A stretch of 64,000 nucleotides of DNA, from the NCBI GenBank assembly GCA_050084515.1, contig CM114274.1, forward strand, positions 42,160,001 to 42,224,000, written 5' to 3'. Source of the DNA: Blasia pusilla. Its lineage: Eukaryota > Marchantiophyta > Marchantiopsida > Blasiales. Below are positions 20,453 to 32,135 of this stretch, piece after piece. Within the stretch, counting starts at the first letter, position 1, and each line of letters begins with the position of its first letter. A program made the position numbers and the translations under genes. The notes below the pieces were generated by a model, which saw nothing but the letters and a program-made list of their open reading frames with translations, did not search any database and had not been told where the DNA came from.

Positions 20453-22105
20453 GAGTTCAAAGAACTCAATGACCCAGCTTGACTGCAGCGTTTGGAGTAG
20501 GGAGTTTTTTGATAATGAGGCAAAAGATTTCATAGAATAGATCAAATGTACAGTTCCGAGCTTTTTTTCGGATGATATAAAGCAAAAGATTTTTTCGATC
20601 GATGGTGGTGCTTGTAAATGTTTGCTGATCATTTTTTTCTTTTCAAATGTGATCGTCTATGTACTCCACGGACTTCTATTTTGCAGCCCGTTGGATTTCT
20701 CCTGCTTGCAACTTTCACTTTATGACCACTGCAACCCGTCCGATTTCTCCTCCTTGCAACTTTTCGCTTTTTGACCAGTGCACCCTTTTTACCACCTCCG
20801 AGCAACCTGTCTGATTCCGACAGGTTGCCTGATCGGACCCTTTCCCTCTTGGTCCAACTTAAGAGGCTGTCTGACGGGCTTCTTCCCTTGGCACCTTCCC
20901 CTCAACTCGTAAAGGCAGGCGTAGGCTTCTTTTTTCTTCTCTCGGCGTGTTGATTCCTTCTACCATGCGGTTGCCATAATGGTATTACCAGGGACGGAGC
21001 ACATATTGATACTGGATGGGTGTCACATTGCAGAGCGTACAAGGTATACTGCCGAGGAAGGCGGTGGGACTCGAGACAGGTTACATGGGACCGTTATGGT
21101 GTACCTAGGGGGGGGCCAAGGCTCTCGAATTCGCCAACATTTTTGATCCCCGTCTACAATCGGCCAGAGGAGCCACTTGAATCCCAGGACATTCCTTTGG
21201 TACTGTCACCGAGGAGAGTTAGGAGTAAATTTGTAGATGATGAGGCTAAAGAAATCATAGACTAGGTGAAATGTACATTTCCGAGGTTCCTTCGGAGGTT
21301 ATAAAGGACGAGATTTTTTCAACCCATAATGGTGTTTGTAAAAGTTTGCTGGAATATGTTTTTGGACTTGTGGATTGTGTTCTTTTAGCTACTCAGAATT
21401 ACAATTCTGCAACCCGTATGATTCCGACTTTTTGCTTTTTGCCCACTGCAACTTTTTAACCATTTCCAGGCAACTTGTCGGATTCCGACAGGTTGACTGC
21501 TTGAGTGATCGGACTCTATCCCGGTGAGACCAACTTCTGGCGCATTGTGGCGGGCTTCTTGACTTTTGGCTCGTTCCCCTTCATTCGTCCAACCAGTTGT
21601 AGGCTTCTTTTCTTGTCTAAGATGTGCAGGATTCCTACTACCTGTCGGATTGCCATTTCGGATTCCCAACCCGTTAGATCGTCGTGGATGCAGGGTGGAA
21701 GAAAATCACTTCTAAAAATCTTTCCTTTCTTATGGTGAGCTTTCTTATGGGTTGGGAGGGGTGTAGCTTCTCCGTTTCTCAGCCTTAGGATCTGATTTGT
21801 TCACATTTCAGAAAGTTGGTCTTGAGCAGACACCATTCATAACCGACAGAAAGTTGGTTATGGAGCAATTTAGGGAGGCCATGATGCAGGCAACAATCCC
21901 TGCAAAAAGAGAGGTACCCATCCGGGTGGTCCTCCAACAAAAATACCAAGGGCACTACTTTTTGTTGACCGAGACAGGGAATGTTAAGAAACTTAGGCTC
22001 ACATGGAGAGTGATGGAAAAATGTTTAGGGTGGTCTAATGATGTCTCCTTTTTTCTCGCCCCCAGGAAAGAGGAGGTTTTTTTAGGGCCAAATGTGGACC
22101 ACTAA
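20453..22105 (+). pseudogene. X-left methyltransferase gene, 3' part with duplicated end
   Basis: After a likely GTGAGTT donor at 20,452 come three further pieces. 20,505-20,660 is a decayed copy of the stretch at 21,236-21,370 (both read gataatgag/gatgatgag GC.AA then a stop and the same downstream sequence). 20,991-21,264 is open and ends VRSKFVDDEAKEIID; a second frame in it reads ILILDGCHIAERTRY. 21,808-22,105 follows a TTTCAG acceptor and reads QTPFITDRKLVMEQFREAMM, then GHYFLLTETGNVKKLRL and a stop. I do not recognise these residues. All three pieces are kept in X-right, so they are genuine X coding sequence, possibly alternative 3' exons. Palindrome clusters 5 (20,687-20,830) and 6 (21,407-21,665) lie between them. 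Confidence 0.5.
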
Positions 22106-24578
22106 ATACTCTCTTCTAAAGATTTCCTGAATTTTAAAGCAAACAAAAATTTCAAATATGTCAAAAAGTTTTGAAGAGAGGAGGCGGATTTGGCCCTTTT
22201 TTTTTAAGAGAGACTCTCCTCTCTTCTTCTCTTCCTCTCCTCTCTTACTCTCTCCTGCCAGAATACCAGCCCCCTGGACTCACCAACTGGAAGATCTCTC
22301 CTTGGTTGTCCAACAACACAACACCAGGAATAGCCATGGCTTGCTCTATCGCGGGTCTAGCGGGCATCTCCGCCATCCTAGTATTCGCAACCTACCTTGA
22401 CTCTGAAGTGGACGGCCTAAGCAAAGGCTCCAAGGGCAGGTCCATCACCTCCTCTGTAATCACCTCTTGTCGTGATGCAAAAACACCAACTCCACGCTCA
22501 CACAGCGTAGCGGCCAACAAGAAAACTTCGGCGGGCGTACCTCCTAATGTTACAACATTGGACGCGAAAAACAAAGGAGCGTTGCATACAACGATGGCCG
22601 CCCCTAGCAATGTGCTTGTCACATGCTCCTCGAGAGCATCGACAGTAGGGGTCGTCGCACTCGTGCCTCCCATTTCCCTCCATGCTCGCAAACCAACCAC
22701 ATCACTAACTCTCCGGGAACTTGGATCAGTACCCATCGATGGAGTCCTCATTGCCTCGGACAAGGTGAAAGACTAAGGAAGCCTGGTCTATTTCCTGGCC
22801 TACCCCCTCTGTGGATCCAACTCTGCAACTGCTCCATGTGTGACAACAGCGGCGGCTTCCATTTGCGTAGCCCCGCACATCCAACTAGGATCCTCCATGT
22901 CTCTGGTTGCTCCATATGACGTCGATGCCACTGATCCAACATCGGGTAATCTCAATGCCATAACAACAATCTATTGCTGCAAGTGCTCTATCTAAGCAGC
23001 CATCCCAGCCTCACGCCCGACGTCTCCCTCAACTCGTCTAGGTGTCGTCCCTCTTCCTCCTCCACGGGCATAGCCAACACCTCCTCGGGCGAATCCAACT
23101 CCTCGTCCCCCAATAGGACCACCTAGCGCACAACCTCTAGGCCCCCCTAGCCCTACAACTTGCTTTGGTGTCCTCTCTGGCCCTGGGTCCAGAAGCAACT
23201 CAAGGTGCAAGCTAAAACAACGGGCGCGTGTGGTACCATACCTCCGACAATGATCACACTGGAAACCACCTGGCACATACCCATCTCCTCCGCCATGTTG
23301 AGGCACGCGTATACTACCCTGATAGGTGCACTCTCGATAATGATGGGCTCCACCACACACACGACACACAATACCCGATAGCAACTACGACGCATAAGAT
23401 GGTGCAGGTGTTGTGGCATAGACTCTTGATAGCCCCCCTGTGCACGTGATGCCACAGTGTTCTCCCGGAATCCACGTTGATGCACTGGTGGTGCAGGCAC
23501 TCGTGGCTGCTATCGCGCGTCGGTCATGGCTGCTACACTCTCCTCAGCCATGTTGCGCTCAATGCACTCCGCCATCTCAAACACATCTCTCAATGTAGGT
23601 GAGGTATGCATCAACAATACCGCATCTCTCACCCATCTCCTCAGGTCTCTCTCTAGCATCCCATACCATGCCTGGACAGCCTAAGCCTCCATCACTCCCT
23701 GAGTGACACTAATCAACGGGCACAAGTGAGTAAATGCCTCTCACAAACTCTACCCCGAGCGCCTATGGAAATTGTGGATGCTCTGCAACTTCTTAGTCCA
23801 TACCCCTTGGTAGTTCTTTGGAAACTCGGCGAAGAACTCAACCATAGGGTTGAACCTAGGACAAACCCAACTGGACAATGCAATTGCCCCACTCCGACTC
23901 ACCCCTCCTAGTACATCACTAGTGGAAGAAAAGTAGCCTCTCCTAACTCCTCCACCTCCTCATCTGGAAATGGCTTTGTCTATGACACATAATGTGGGTC
24001 ATAGTAGAGCCTCTACGCCTCGATCTCACGTGCATATCTCTGAGAGAACTCATGGTAATCGTCCATCGGCGCCCCTTCTAAATGCTAGAACATACCGTTC
24101 CATGTTGTAAATAGGTTGAACTTTGTAGAGTTCCTGGCCCGCTACGAGTTGCACCAACTCCTAAACTCGTGCCTTTGTACCTGAAAACCTACGCGGTCCT
24201 CTACCCCGGTCGTCCATCTCGTACGCCCAACTGGTAGGACCACTCACAATGTGTAGCGATGTGCTCACAAACTCCTCTATACCCTCCCCCTTGTCTGACA
24301 ATGACATAGAAGGAGGTCGGGGTGGTCCCTTACATGGAGATCCTCAAAACCTTGCGCCACTCTGCGTAAAACCTCTAGAGCTACTCTCGGGCTCACCACC
24401 TCGCCTCTCAAAGTCCTGAACGGATGCCGTGATGACCCTCGTGCCCCTCTCACCCTCTTACTCTCAACCTTGTGAGTAATCCCTCAATCTTTCATCCCAA
24501 ACCATTGATGATGATGGTGATGGTTGATTGTCGACAGAGGACCATTGACGGTGATCATGATGGCGACGGCCGTCGCCA

Positions 24579-25627
24579 GTGTCGCGTCGAGAGCTTTTCT
24601 TCAAGTAAGGGCGAGCCTTCTAGCTGCGATAGACGTGGTTAATGCAACGTGAATTATCTAAGAAGTTATCATTTTTCAAAAGAAAATTATTATGTATATT
24701 CTCCATTCTCTCATAATAGGTATTACAAATGGAAATGCCAAGGAGATCATTGCTTCGTAACATCCGACCACGAAATTCCTAACTATAAAATCCCTGTAAA
24801 CTACTTTACGCTTGTAAATGAGTAAGATAGCACAACTAGTGTTAAACCGTACTTGAGCAAGCCTATTGACATCCATCGATCGCTATATAAGGACATACAA
24901 AGTACAATCCCATCTCCTTCCATATATGACGATAGGAAGAATCATCAGAGTTGGAGATTGCATGACATAGTTCATGAACGCCTCCCCAAAATGATAAACT
25001 AAATAGCGAGTGAACCAGTTCTATCTTCAAAGAGTATCTTGACATGGTAAGGATTGAGGAAAGGAAAGTCGTGTACAATTCGTGCTCCACCCCTATCCAT
25101 GCTTGACGAACATTTTCTACTCTCTTCAAGAATGGGCTTTAGCAAAATTATTCTCCCAAGAGGGGTAATCCATTTTCATTGGGAAAATAACAACCCAAGA
25201 CATTCACTATTTTAATATGACTAAACTCTTCTAAGGTCAGAAGCCTCTCATCTCCACACACACACCACACTCTAGAAACCTCTTGAAGAATAGACCATGG
25301 TCAAGTTACTCTCCTAGGAGGGGTGATCCACTTTCATTAGAAGAGCAAATAATCCCAAAGCCATACACTCAAGAGTGACAAGAGAGACTCAACATATAGA
25401 ATAGAAGGTGATGAACCCTTGAAGGTCCCTCTTCTTTGTATATTCACAAGGGATCCACAAGATGTTTAAACCTCTTTACTCTTGTGGATCCCTTATGAAT
25501 ATACAAAGAGGAGGTTTAAACATGGAAATTTTCTTTTCCTAAGACAATTTATTTAATACTAATAAAACTCTATCTTACACTTAACGAGGAAGGAGTTTAC
25601 ACTCTGGTTGATTTTACTATACGACAC
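24579..25627. mobile_element. Insertion of about 1.05 kb inside gypsy2
   Basis: Gypsy1 and gypsy2 align up to GGCGACGGCCG.CGCC and again from GGC..GGCGG; the 1,049 bp between are present only in gypsy2. The ends read GTGTCG and CGACAC, a short inverted repeat, so it may be a small DNA transposon. I see no clear target duplication. Open frames on the minus strand (25,129-24,863 and 24,876-24,676) encode peptides I do not recognise. A long hairpin lies at 25,432-25,512. Confidence 0.4.
25432..25512. repeat. Imperfect 30-bp inverted repeat (hairpin)
   Basis: TTTGTATATTCACAAGGGAT and the following CCACAAG pair with CTTGTGGATCCCTTATGAAT and ATACAAAG. The arms are about 30 bp with few mismatches and a loop of about 20 bp containing GTTTAAAC. 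An RNA copy would fold into a stable hairpin. Confidence 0.75.
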
Positions 25628-26528
25628 CGGCATGGCGGTTGGTTTAGAGTTTGAAAAATTTAACCCTAAAAATTGCCTAGCAATGGCAGTTTTGCAAGAT
25701 TGACAATAACTTTTTTCTCGTAATTCTAAATTGCACACTGTTTATTGCATAGTGTGCACAACTTCATGATCTACAATAATTTCAAAAGTATATAGAATAA
25801 AACCTTCCGGAAAAAATTAACAAGGACTATCGTAAAGCCCAATATCTCTTTCTCCTACACAAAATTTGGCAGCGCTTCCGCGCTGATTTCTCCCAACGAA
25901 GATGTAAAACCTATAAAAATACAAATTAGAAAGCTACATGCTGCTCTTGAGAGCACCAATATGGGGCAACACCCCCCAATAATCAATCCCTATCAAAATT
26001 GGGAGCGCTTCCGTACGCCGCTCTTCCACACGAAAAATCGGCAATGCAAAGAACAATCAAAGCAGCCCTTGCTCAAGTGAGCACTCCCATAAGCCGCTAA
26101 ATGGGGAACATGGTCCCCAACCTGAAAAAATAGCGAGTGACCAGCAAGCTTCCCCATGAAGCTCTCTCACTCTCTCATTCTCTCTTTGTAAGGTACGCTC
26201 GGATCTCTCTCAACACCATCTCAAACCATAGCTCTCAAAAGTGTGCACTCTCTCTCATGTCAAACCAAATCCACTCTCCTAATGAGAGGATTGAGTTATA
26301 CTCACAACGCAAGGGATCATAGCTCCGCCGCCTCATGCCAAGAGGTTCAACAAAGAGGGAATGAGCTCTCAAGCTCTCTCGCTTGGAGGTATATCCCCTT
26401 CCCTCTCCCAAACCCTCTCAACGGTAACCTATGCTTGCAGGTCATCTCCTTGGCTCTTGACCTGGTGTAGCGGTTCAAAGGGCACTTCCCAAAGTGGAAA
26501 TTCAACTATCCCCAAGATGGAAGCTTAC

Positions 26529-26537
26529 CCAAAATAG
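26529..26537. repeat. Target duplication of X-right (left copy)
   Basis: CCAAAATAG here and CCGAAATAG at 38,084-38,092 flank X-right. Nine bases is the standard duplication for Mutator-like elements; one mismatch fits the age. The intact LTR of gypsy1 reads CTAAAATAG at this place. Confidence 0.7.
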
Positions 26538-27307
26538 GAGGGGCTGGTATTCTGGCAGGAGTGAGTAAGAGAGGAGAGGAAGAGAGGAGAGTCTCTCTTA
26601 AAGAAAAAGGGCCAAATCCGCCTCCTCTCTTCAAAAATTTTTGACATATTTGAAATTTTTGTTTGCTTTCAAATTCATGAAATCTTTAGAAGAGAGTAGG
26701 TAGTGGTCCACATTTGGCCTAAAAAAACCTCCTCTTTCCTAGGGGCGAGAAAAAAGGAGACATCATAAGACCACTACAAACATTTTTCCATCACTCTCCA
26801 TGTGAGCCTAAGTTTCTTAACATTCCGTGTCTCGGTCAACAAAAAGCAGTGCCCATGGGTATTTTTGCTGGAGGACCACCCAGATGCCAACCTCTGTTTT
26901 TGCAGGGATTGTTGCCTGCATCATGGCCTCCCCTAAATTGCCCCATAACCAACTTTCAGTTGGTTATGAATGGTGTCTGCTCAAGACCAACTTTGTGAAA
27001 TGTGAACACATCAGATCCTAAGGATGAGAAACCGAGAAGCTGCACCCCTCCCAACCCGTAAGAAAGCTCACCATAAGAAAGGAAATATTTTTAGAAGTGA
27101 TTTTCTTCCATCCTGCACCCACGACGATCTAACAGGTTGGGAATCCGAAATGGCAATCCAACAGGTAGTAGGAATCTTGCACATCTTAGACAAGAAAAGA
27201 AGCCTACAACTGGTTTTACGAATGTAGGGGAAGGAGCCAAACGTAAAGAAGCCCGCCACAATGCGTCAGAAGTTGGTACCACGGGGAAAGAGTCTGATCA
27301 CTCAAGC

Positions 27308-29230
27308 AGTCAACCTGTCGGAATTCGACAGCTTGCCTGGAAGTGGTTAAAAAGTTGCAGTGGGAAAAAAGCAAAAAGTTGCAACCCGTCGGAATCATAC
27401 GGGTTGCAGAATTGTAATTCCGAGTAGCTAAAAGAACACAATCCACAAGTCCAAAAACATATTCCAGCAAACTTTTACAAACACCATTATGGGTTGAAAA
27501 AATCTCGTCCTTCATTACCTCCGAAGGAACCTCGGAAATGTACATTTGACCTAGTCTATGATTTCTTCAGCCTCGTCATCTTCAAATTTACTCCTAACTC
27601 TCCTCGATGACAGTACCAAAGGAATGTCCTGGGATACAAGTGGCTCCTTTGGCCGATTGTAGACGGGGATCGAAAATGTTGGCGAATTTGAGAGTCTTGG
27701 TCCCCCCCTAGGTACACTATTACGGTCCCATGTAACCTGATTTGAGTCCCACCGCCTTCCTCGGCAATATACCTTGTACGCTCTGCAATATGACACCCAT
27801 CCAGTATCAATATGTGCTCCGTCCACGGTAATACCATTATGGCAATTGCACAGGTAGTAGGAATCCAACACGTCTGAGAGAAGAAAAGAAGCCTACGCCT
27901 TCCTTTACGAGTTGAGGGGAAGGTGCCAAAGGAAGAAGCCCGCCAGACTGCCTCTTAAGTTGGACCAACAGGGAAAGAGTCCGATCAGATAACCTGCCGA
28001 ATCCGACAGGTTGCCTGAAAGTGGTAAAAAGGTGTTGTGGTCAAAAAGTGAAAAGTTGCAAGCAGGAGAAATCCGACGGGTTGCAAAATAGAAGTCCGCG
28101 GAGTACATAGACGATCACATTCGAAAAGACATAAAAAATGTTAAGCAAACTTTTACAAGCACCACCATTGTTCGAAAAAATCTTCTGTTTTATATCATCC
28201 GAAAAAAGCTCGGAACTGTACATTTGATCTATTCTATGAAATCTTTTGCCTCATCATAAAAAACTCCCTACTCCAAACGCTGCAGTCAAGCTGGGTCGTT
28301 GAACTCACTCGTCATTTTCCGAGAGCTCTTGCAAAATTACTTTCGGCCTTGCCCTCCCGATTTTTGGAATCGTTGGAAGTGACGATGGAGTCACAACCAA
28401 TGGTGGGTCTGGAACCGGAGCTCTGGGCTTCGGTGGAGAGTTGTACACCCCAACGAGCCTTTTGTATTCTGCCTTTGCCTCCTTGCAAAGGTCAAACAGT
28501 TCCAGCCTTCCCTCGAGGCAGAGAATGTTCCTGCCACTCTTTCAAGCGCCTTTGATACTTGCCCCTGAAAGTCCCACTAAGTCGAACACCAAGTCACCCG
28601 GCCTTGAGCAGAGCTCTATGAGCGTTAACATCAGGGCTGGAAATTTTTCCCTTCCTCCCAGAAGTGGGGTATTGTCTTGCATGTAAATTCTTGGGGAGGA
28701 ATTGTACAAACTATCTAAGCTGTACCCATCTGAGCATGGATCCACAGGATCCTGGATCTTGAACACTTGGAAATTGTGCTCGCGTCGAACAAAGCAGTAC
28801 ACGTAGGAGTGGTCCATATGTAAATAAGCACATTGGAAACAATGTCAGCAACTAAAGAAGTCGGCTTGAGAACATTTTCAATTACTAACTTTGGATCAAT
28901 CTATCGGAGTCTGACGGGTTGTTTTGTCCCAGACCAACCCGTCGGGCTCCGTTGTTTTTGTTCGTGAGCAACTCGTCGAAAGGCGACGGGTTGCTGGCCT
29001 AGAGCAGCCCATGCTCGGCTGAGAGCAACCCGTCGCTATCAGACGGGTTGCTGCTTTCCGAAAACACAAGGAAAAACCAAAAGCAACTGCAACCCGTTGG
29101 GTTCCGCAGGTACACCATGGTTTTCCCTGTGTATGTGGGAAAGATGCAACCCGTCGGAAATCGACGGGTTGCTCTCAGCCGAGCATGGGCTGCTCTAAGC
29201 CAACAATCCGTCGCCTTCCGATGGGTTGCT
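27308..29230. repeat. Palindrome clusters 4-6 of X-right
   Basis: Units near 27,308 and 27,380 (cluster 6), 27,990 and 28,055 (cluster 5), and 28,896, 28,935, 28,967, 29,024, 29,089, 29,145 and 29,204 (cluster 4). Cluster 4 has about seven units against four and a half in X-left, and the units differ in their centres. All lie between exons of the methyltransferase gene. Confidence 0.8.
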
Positions 29231-31377
29231 CACGGACAAAAAAAATGGAGATTGACACTCATTATACTCACTCAACGGAGATAAACACTTATTATACACA
29301 TCATTAAAATATAATTGAGATTATACTACAGGAATTGAGCCTTACCCGAATCTGACTCGTCGCGGATCGGAGTGGGTACTCAAATTTTATGATCCACGAT
29401 TGCGCCGTCCTCCACTTTAGCAACCTCTTGACGCAGTGGAGGTTGAAGAGCTCGTCCTTGCTCCCTCCAGTCAACACCAAGAAGCAGCCCCTGTCACTCA
29501 GATAGGCGTCTGCAAAGGAGAAAAATAGCGCAATTTGATCATAAGAGAGCGGCACATTCCACTCAGGTACCTCATCAGACGGATTCTCGCCCCAAAGTCG
29601 CAACCCCGAGGGCAGATCAACAATCAAGAGATCCATCAAAACCTCTTCAACCACTCCATTCTTTGCCGCGGCGCAGCGTGTTCGCGTTGGAGCTTCCATC
29701 CCAAAGCATTGTCAATTTATCGATGGTGGTGTTGGCTGAGAATCGAAGCTCTTGGCTCATCCAGTAAAGGAGTGAACTGAAGGAGGACGCTTGTCCATGT
29801 CGTTGTTTGTCTGTGTCTTCACAAGGATGATGGATTGTATTCTCCTTGGGACAACCCTGGCACCTCTCGCTTCCGCTTCTCCCGAGTCTGCGGATGGCTT
29901 GTCGGGGTCTCTATGACCTCAGACTCAGGTGGGGATTTTTTTGCCGAGGACCTGGTCCGACCCTCTCTCCCTTTCGCCGGACGATTCCGCCTCTCGGCCT
30001 TGAATCTTGACCTCTCTTTGGGAAGACTCGGCCTCTGAATTTTTCTCTCCCCTAGCCTTGCCTTTGAGACCCGCTGTGGATTTGTCTTTGGCTGTGCGGA
30101 CCTTGGAAGCCAACTCAGCTGTCTCGTGGGCTTGCTCTTCTGCATCTCCTCCGAAGAAGTCTTGAGGCTGCACAAAATTGGGGATGTCGTCTTGTCATGA
30201 GGCCACTGCATCATGAAGCACTCATAAATTCTTATCGGTGATGTCTTCAGGGTCGTTGAAGTCGAGCCAAATGGGGCAATTCTCCACCTCCCAATCGGAC
30301 ATGTGCTGCCCCATCTCCATGTCGTACATGGAGAATGTCTCATCATCGGCGAAGCCCACAATTTCAAGGTCTGCCGGTAATTTTCCCCACGTACTGCATT
30401 CTTACCTTTGGACGAGGTACACGAAGACCATCCGTTGGGCAACTTTTACTCGAACGAGAATCGGCCGTCTGCTCTGTAGATCTCGCTTCTTCTTTGCTTG
30501 ATCCCGTTTGTTCCCTGTACTTCTTCGTCAAGCTCACGAGGGAGGAGGCGCAAACCTTGAACATTGTCTTGAATCTGGGTTTTCATTGGCTTGTCCCGGA
30601 TGTCGTCGAGCCAAACCTCAAAATCTCCAAAACTTTCCAAGTTTGCTTCATCCGGGATGGGCTCTAATCTTTCGAGGTCCGCTTGCGCATCGGCCCAAAG
30701 ACGGACTTCCCGATAACCCCAACGCGCCCCGGAACGACCATTGGCGTAGCGGTGGGAGATCACTAGATCGGACACACTCGGAGGATGGTGTGCCGCCCTC
30801 TTCTGGGCCTCTGTGCCCTCGAGACTGATTTTCATCAGTCGGATCCTCCTAAACTCGCTTATGCCGGACAACGCAAACCAATGCACGCGATCCAAGGACA
30901 CTTTCTCCCCAATTCGACCTTGCGGATCTTCATCCCTTTTCGGCCGGGCGCTTGATAATCGCCTTGGCTCCTTGTAGAACTCGGACCAAGTTCGGGGTTG
31001 AGAATGTTGATGTATCGCTGCATCTTGCTCGCCGTGTATTTCTTTGCTGCAGATACTGCAGCTTCGTGATGAATTTTGTGCGCTCAGACGCAGATACTTT
31101 CTCCCTCCGCTCCACCTCCAGTGCAGCGCTCTTCTTTGCGGCCTGTATCTTCGACCAGCAAAGGATGGTTACGGCTGCATCTTGGGAAATAAACTTATTT
31201 GCCCAAGTTTTCTTTTTTATTTGAGCACCCTTTGCAAGCATCTGATTGACAAGGGCATCGCCCAAGAACCCCTTATACTCTCCCAAGTGCGTCGTAAGCA
31301 CCTTCCTCACCCAATCGCAGTCCTGGATCCAGTGGTGGGTGACATTCCCCTCCGATACAATCCTGCACATCCAAACT

Positions 31378-32135
31378 CAACCCGTCAGGAAATTACATGG
31401 GTTCCTGCAACCCGTCGGACTCCGACGGGTCGTCAAAGCTCAAGGTCGGATTCTAGGACCAACTTGTCCGCAATGTGGGCCCGACCAAAACAGGGATGTC
31501 ATATGTGATTGGCATTGGACGGGCAAGGGTGGAATGATGAATGATGCAACCCGTCAGAGTCCAACGGATTGCATTCAGATTTGCTAATGTCTGGTTTCAA
31601 CCCGTCGGGGTCCGACGGGTTGTGCAACTAAACATACTAACGTGAACATAGCAACCCGTCGGAGTCCGACAGGTTGCGCAATTGAATGGAAACTTGCAAT
31701 TTGACGCAAAATTTGGGGAACCAACTTCCGAATGCAACCCGTCGGATTCCGACGAGTTGATTTCGGCCAAAAATAGTTTCGAGTCAAGCAACCCGTCGGA
31801 CTCTGACGAGTTGCTTTGGGCAAAAAACATACTAAACCTGCGGTCAGGCGAACAACTCGTGGGAGTCCGACGAGTTGCATTCTTCAAAAAACATCCTGAA
31901 AAGGTGGCGAGTCGAGCAAACCGTCAGACTCCGACGGTTTGCTTTGGGCCAAAAACTAATTAAATCTTTGGTCAATCGAACAACAGCCGAGTCCGACGAG
32001 TTGCATTCTTCAAAAACATCATGAAAAAGCATCGAAGTCGAGCTACTCGTCGAGTCCGACGAGTTGCTTTCGACAAAAAAACCTAACCCATTCATCAATC
32101 GAAGAAGCAACTCGTCGGAGTCCGACGAGTTGCGT
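31378..32135. repeat. Palindrome cluster 3 of X-right (12 units)
   Basis: Units near 31,378, 31,408, 31,546, 31,597, 31,650, 31,735, 31,788, 31,850, 31,917, 31,978, 32,041 and 32,106; the later ones are about 62-67 bp apart. The unit at 31,917 has both arms changed together (CAAACCG with CGGTTTG). The array fills the intron between the ParB-like exon and the next exon. Confidence 0.88.

Larger units (their letters stand above)
10431..22275 (+). mobile_element. Element X-left: Mutator-like DNA transposon with methyltransferase gene
   Basis: The main part of X-left aligns, inverted, to X-right along almost its full length. Its inner end (about 22,200-22,275) is a CT-rich tract ending TGCCAGAATACCAGCCCC, the inverted counterpart of the X-right start. 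It holds a transposase gene on the minus strand (14,341 down to 1, interrupted by gypsy1), a methyltransferase gene on the plus strand (15,495 to about 22,105), a shared promoter between them, and six clusters of a 25-bp palindrome. It keeps segments that X-right has lost, including the start of the methyltransferase gene and about 315 bp of transposase, but has its own stops and frameshifts. Confidence 0.85.
22276..26537 (-). mobile_element. Gypsy2: older truncated relative of gypsy1 (gag and LTR side)
   Basis: It aligns to gypsy1 from about 6,150 to 10,270 in the same orientation. It keeps the gag-protease linker, gag with zinc knuckles (CRVCGGAHHYREC and CDHCRRYGTTRARC, near 23,240-23,380), gag helix blocks (MHTSPTLRDVFEMAECIERNMAEE), the GACGG repeat, the leader and about two thirds of an LTR. 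Both ends stop abruptly at X copies. The remaining LTR end is at 38,084-38,256, beyond X-right. Many stops and indels show it is older than gypsy1. A further 1.05-kb insertion interrupts it at 24,579-25,627. Confidence 0.85.
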
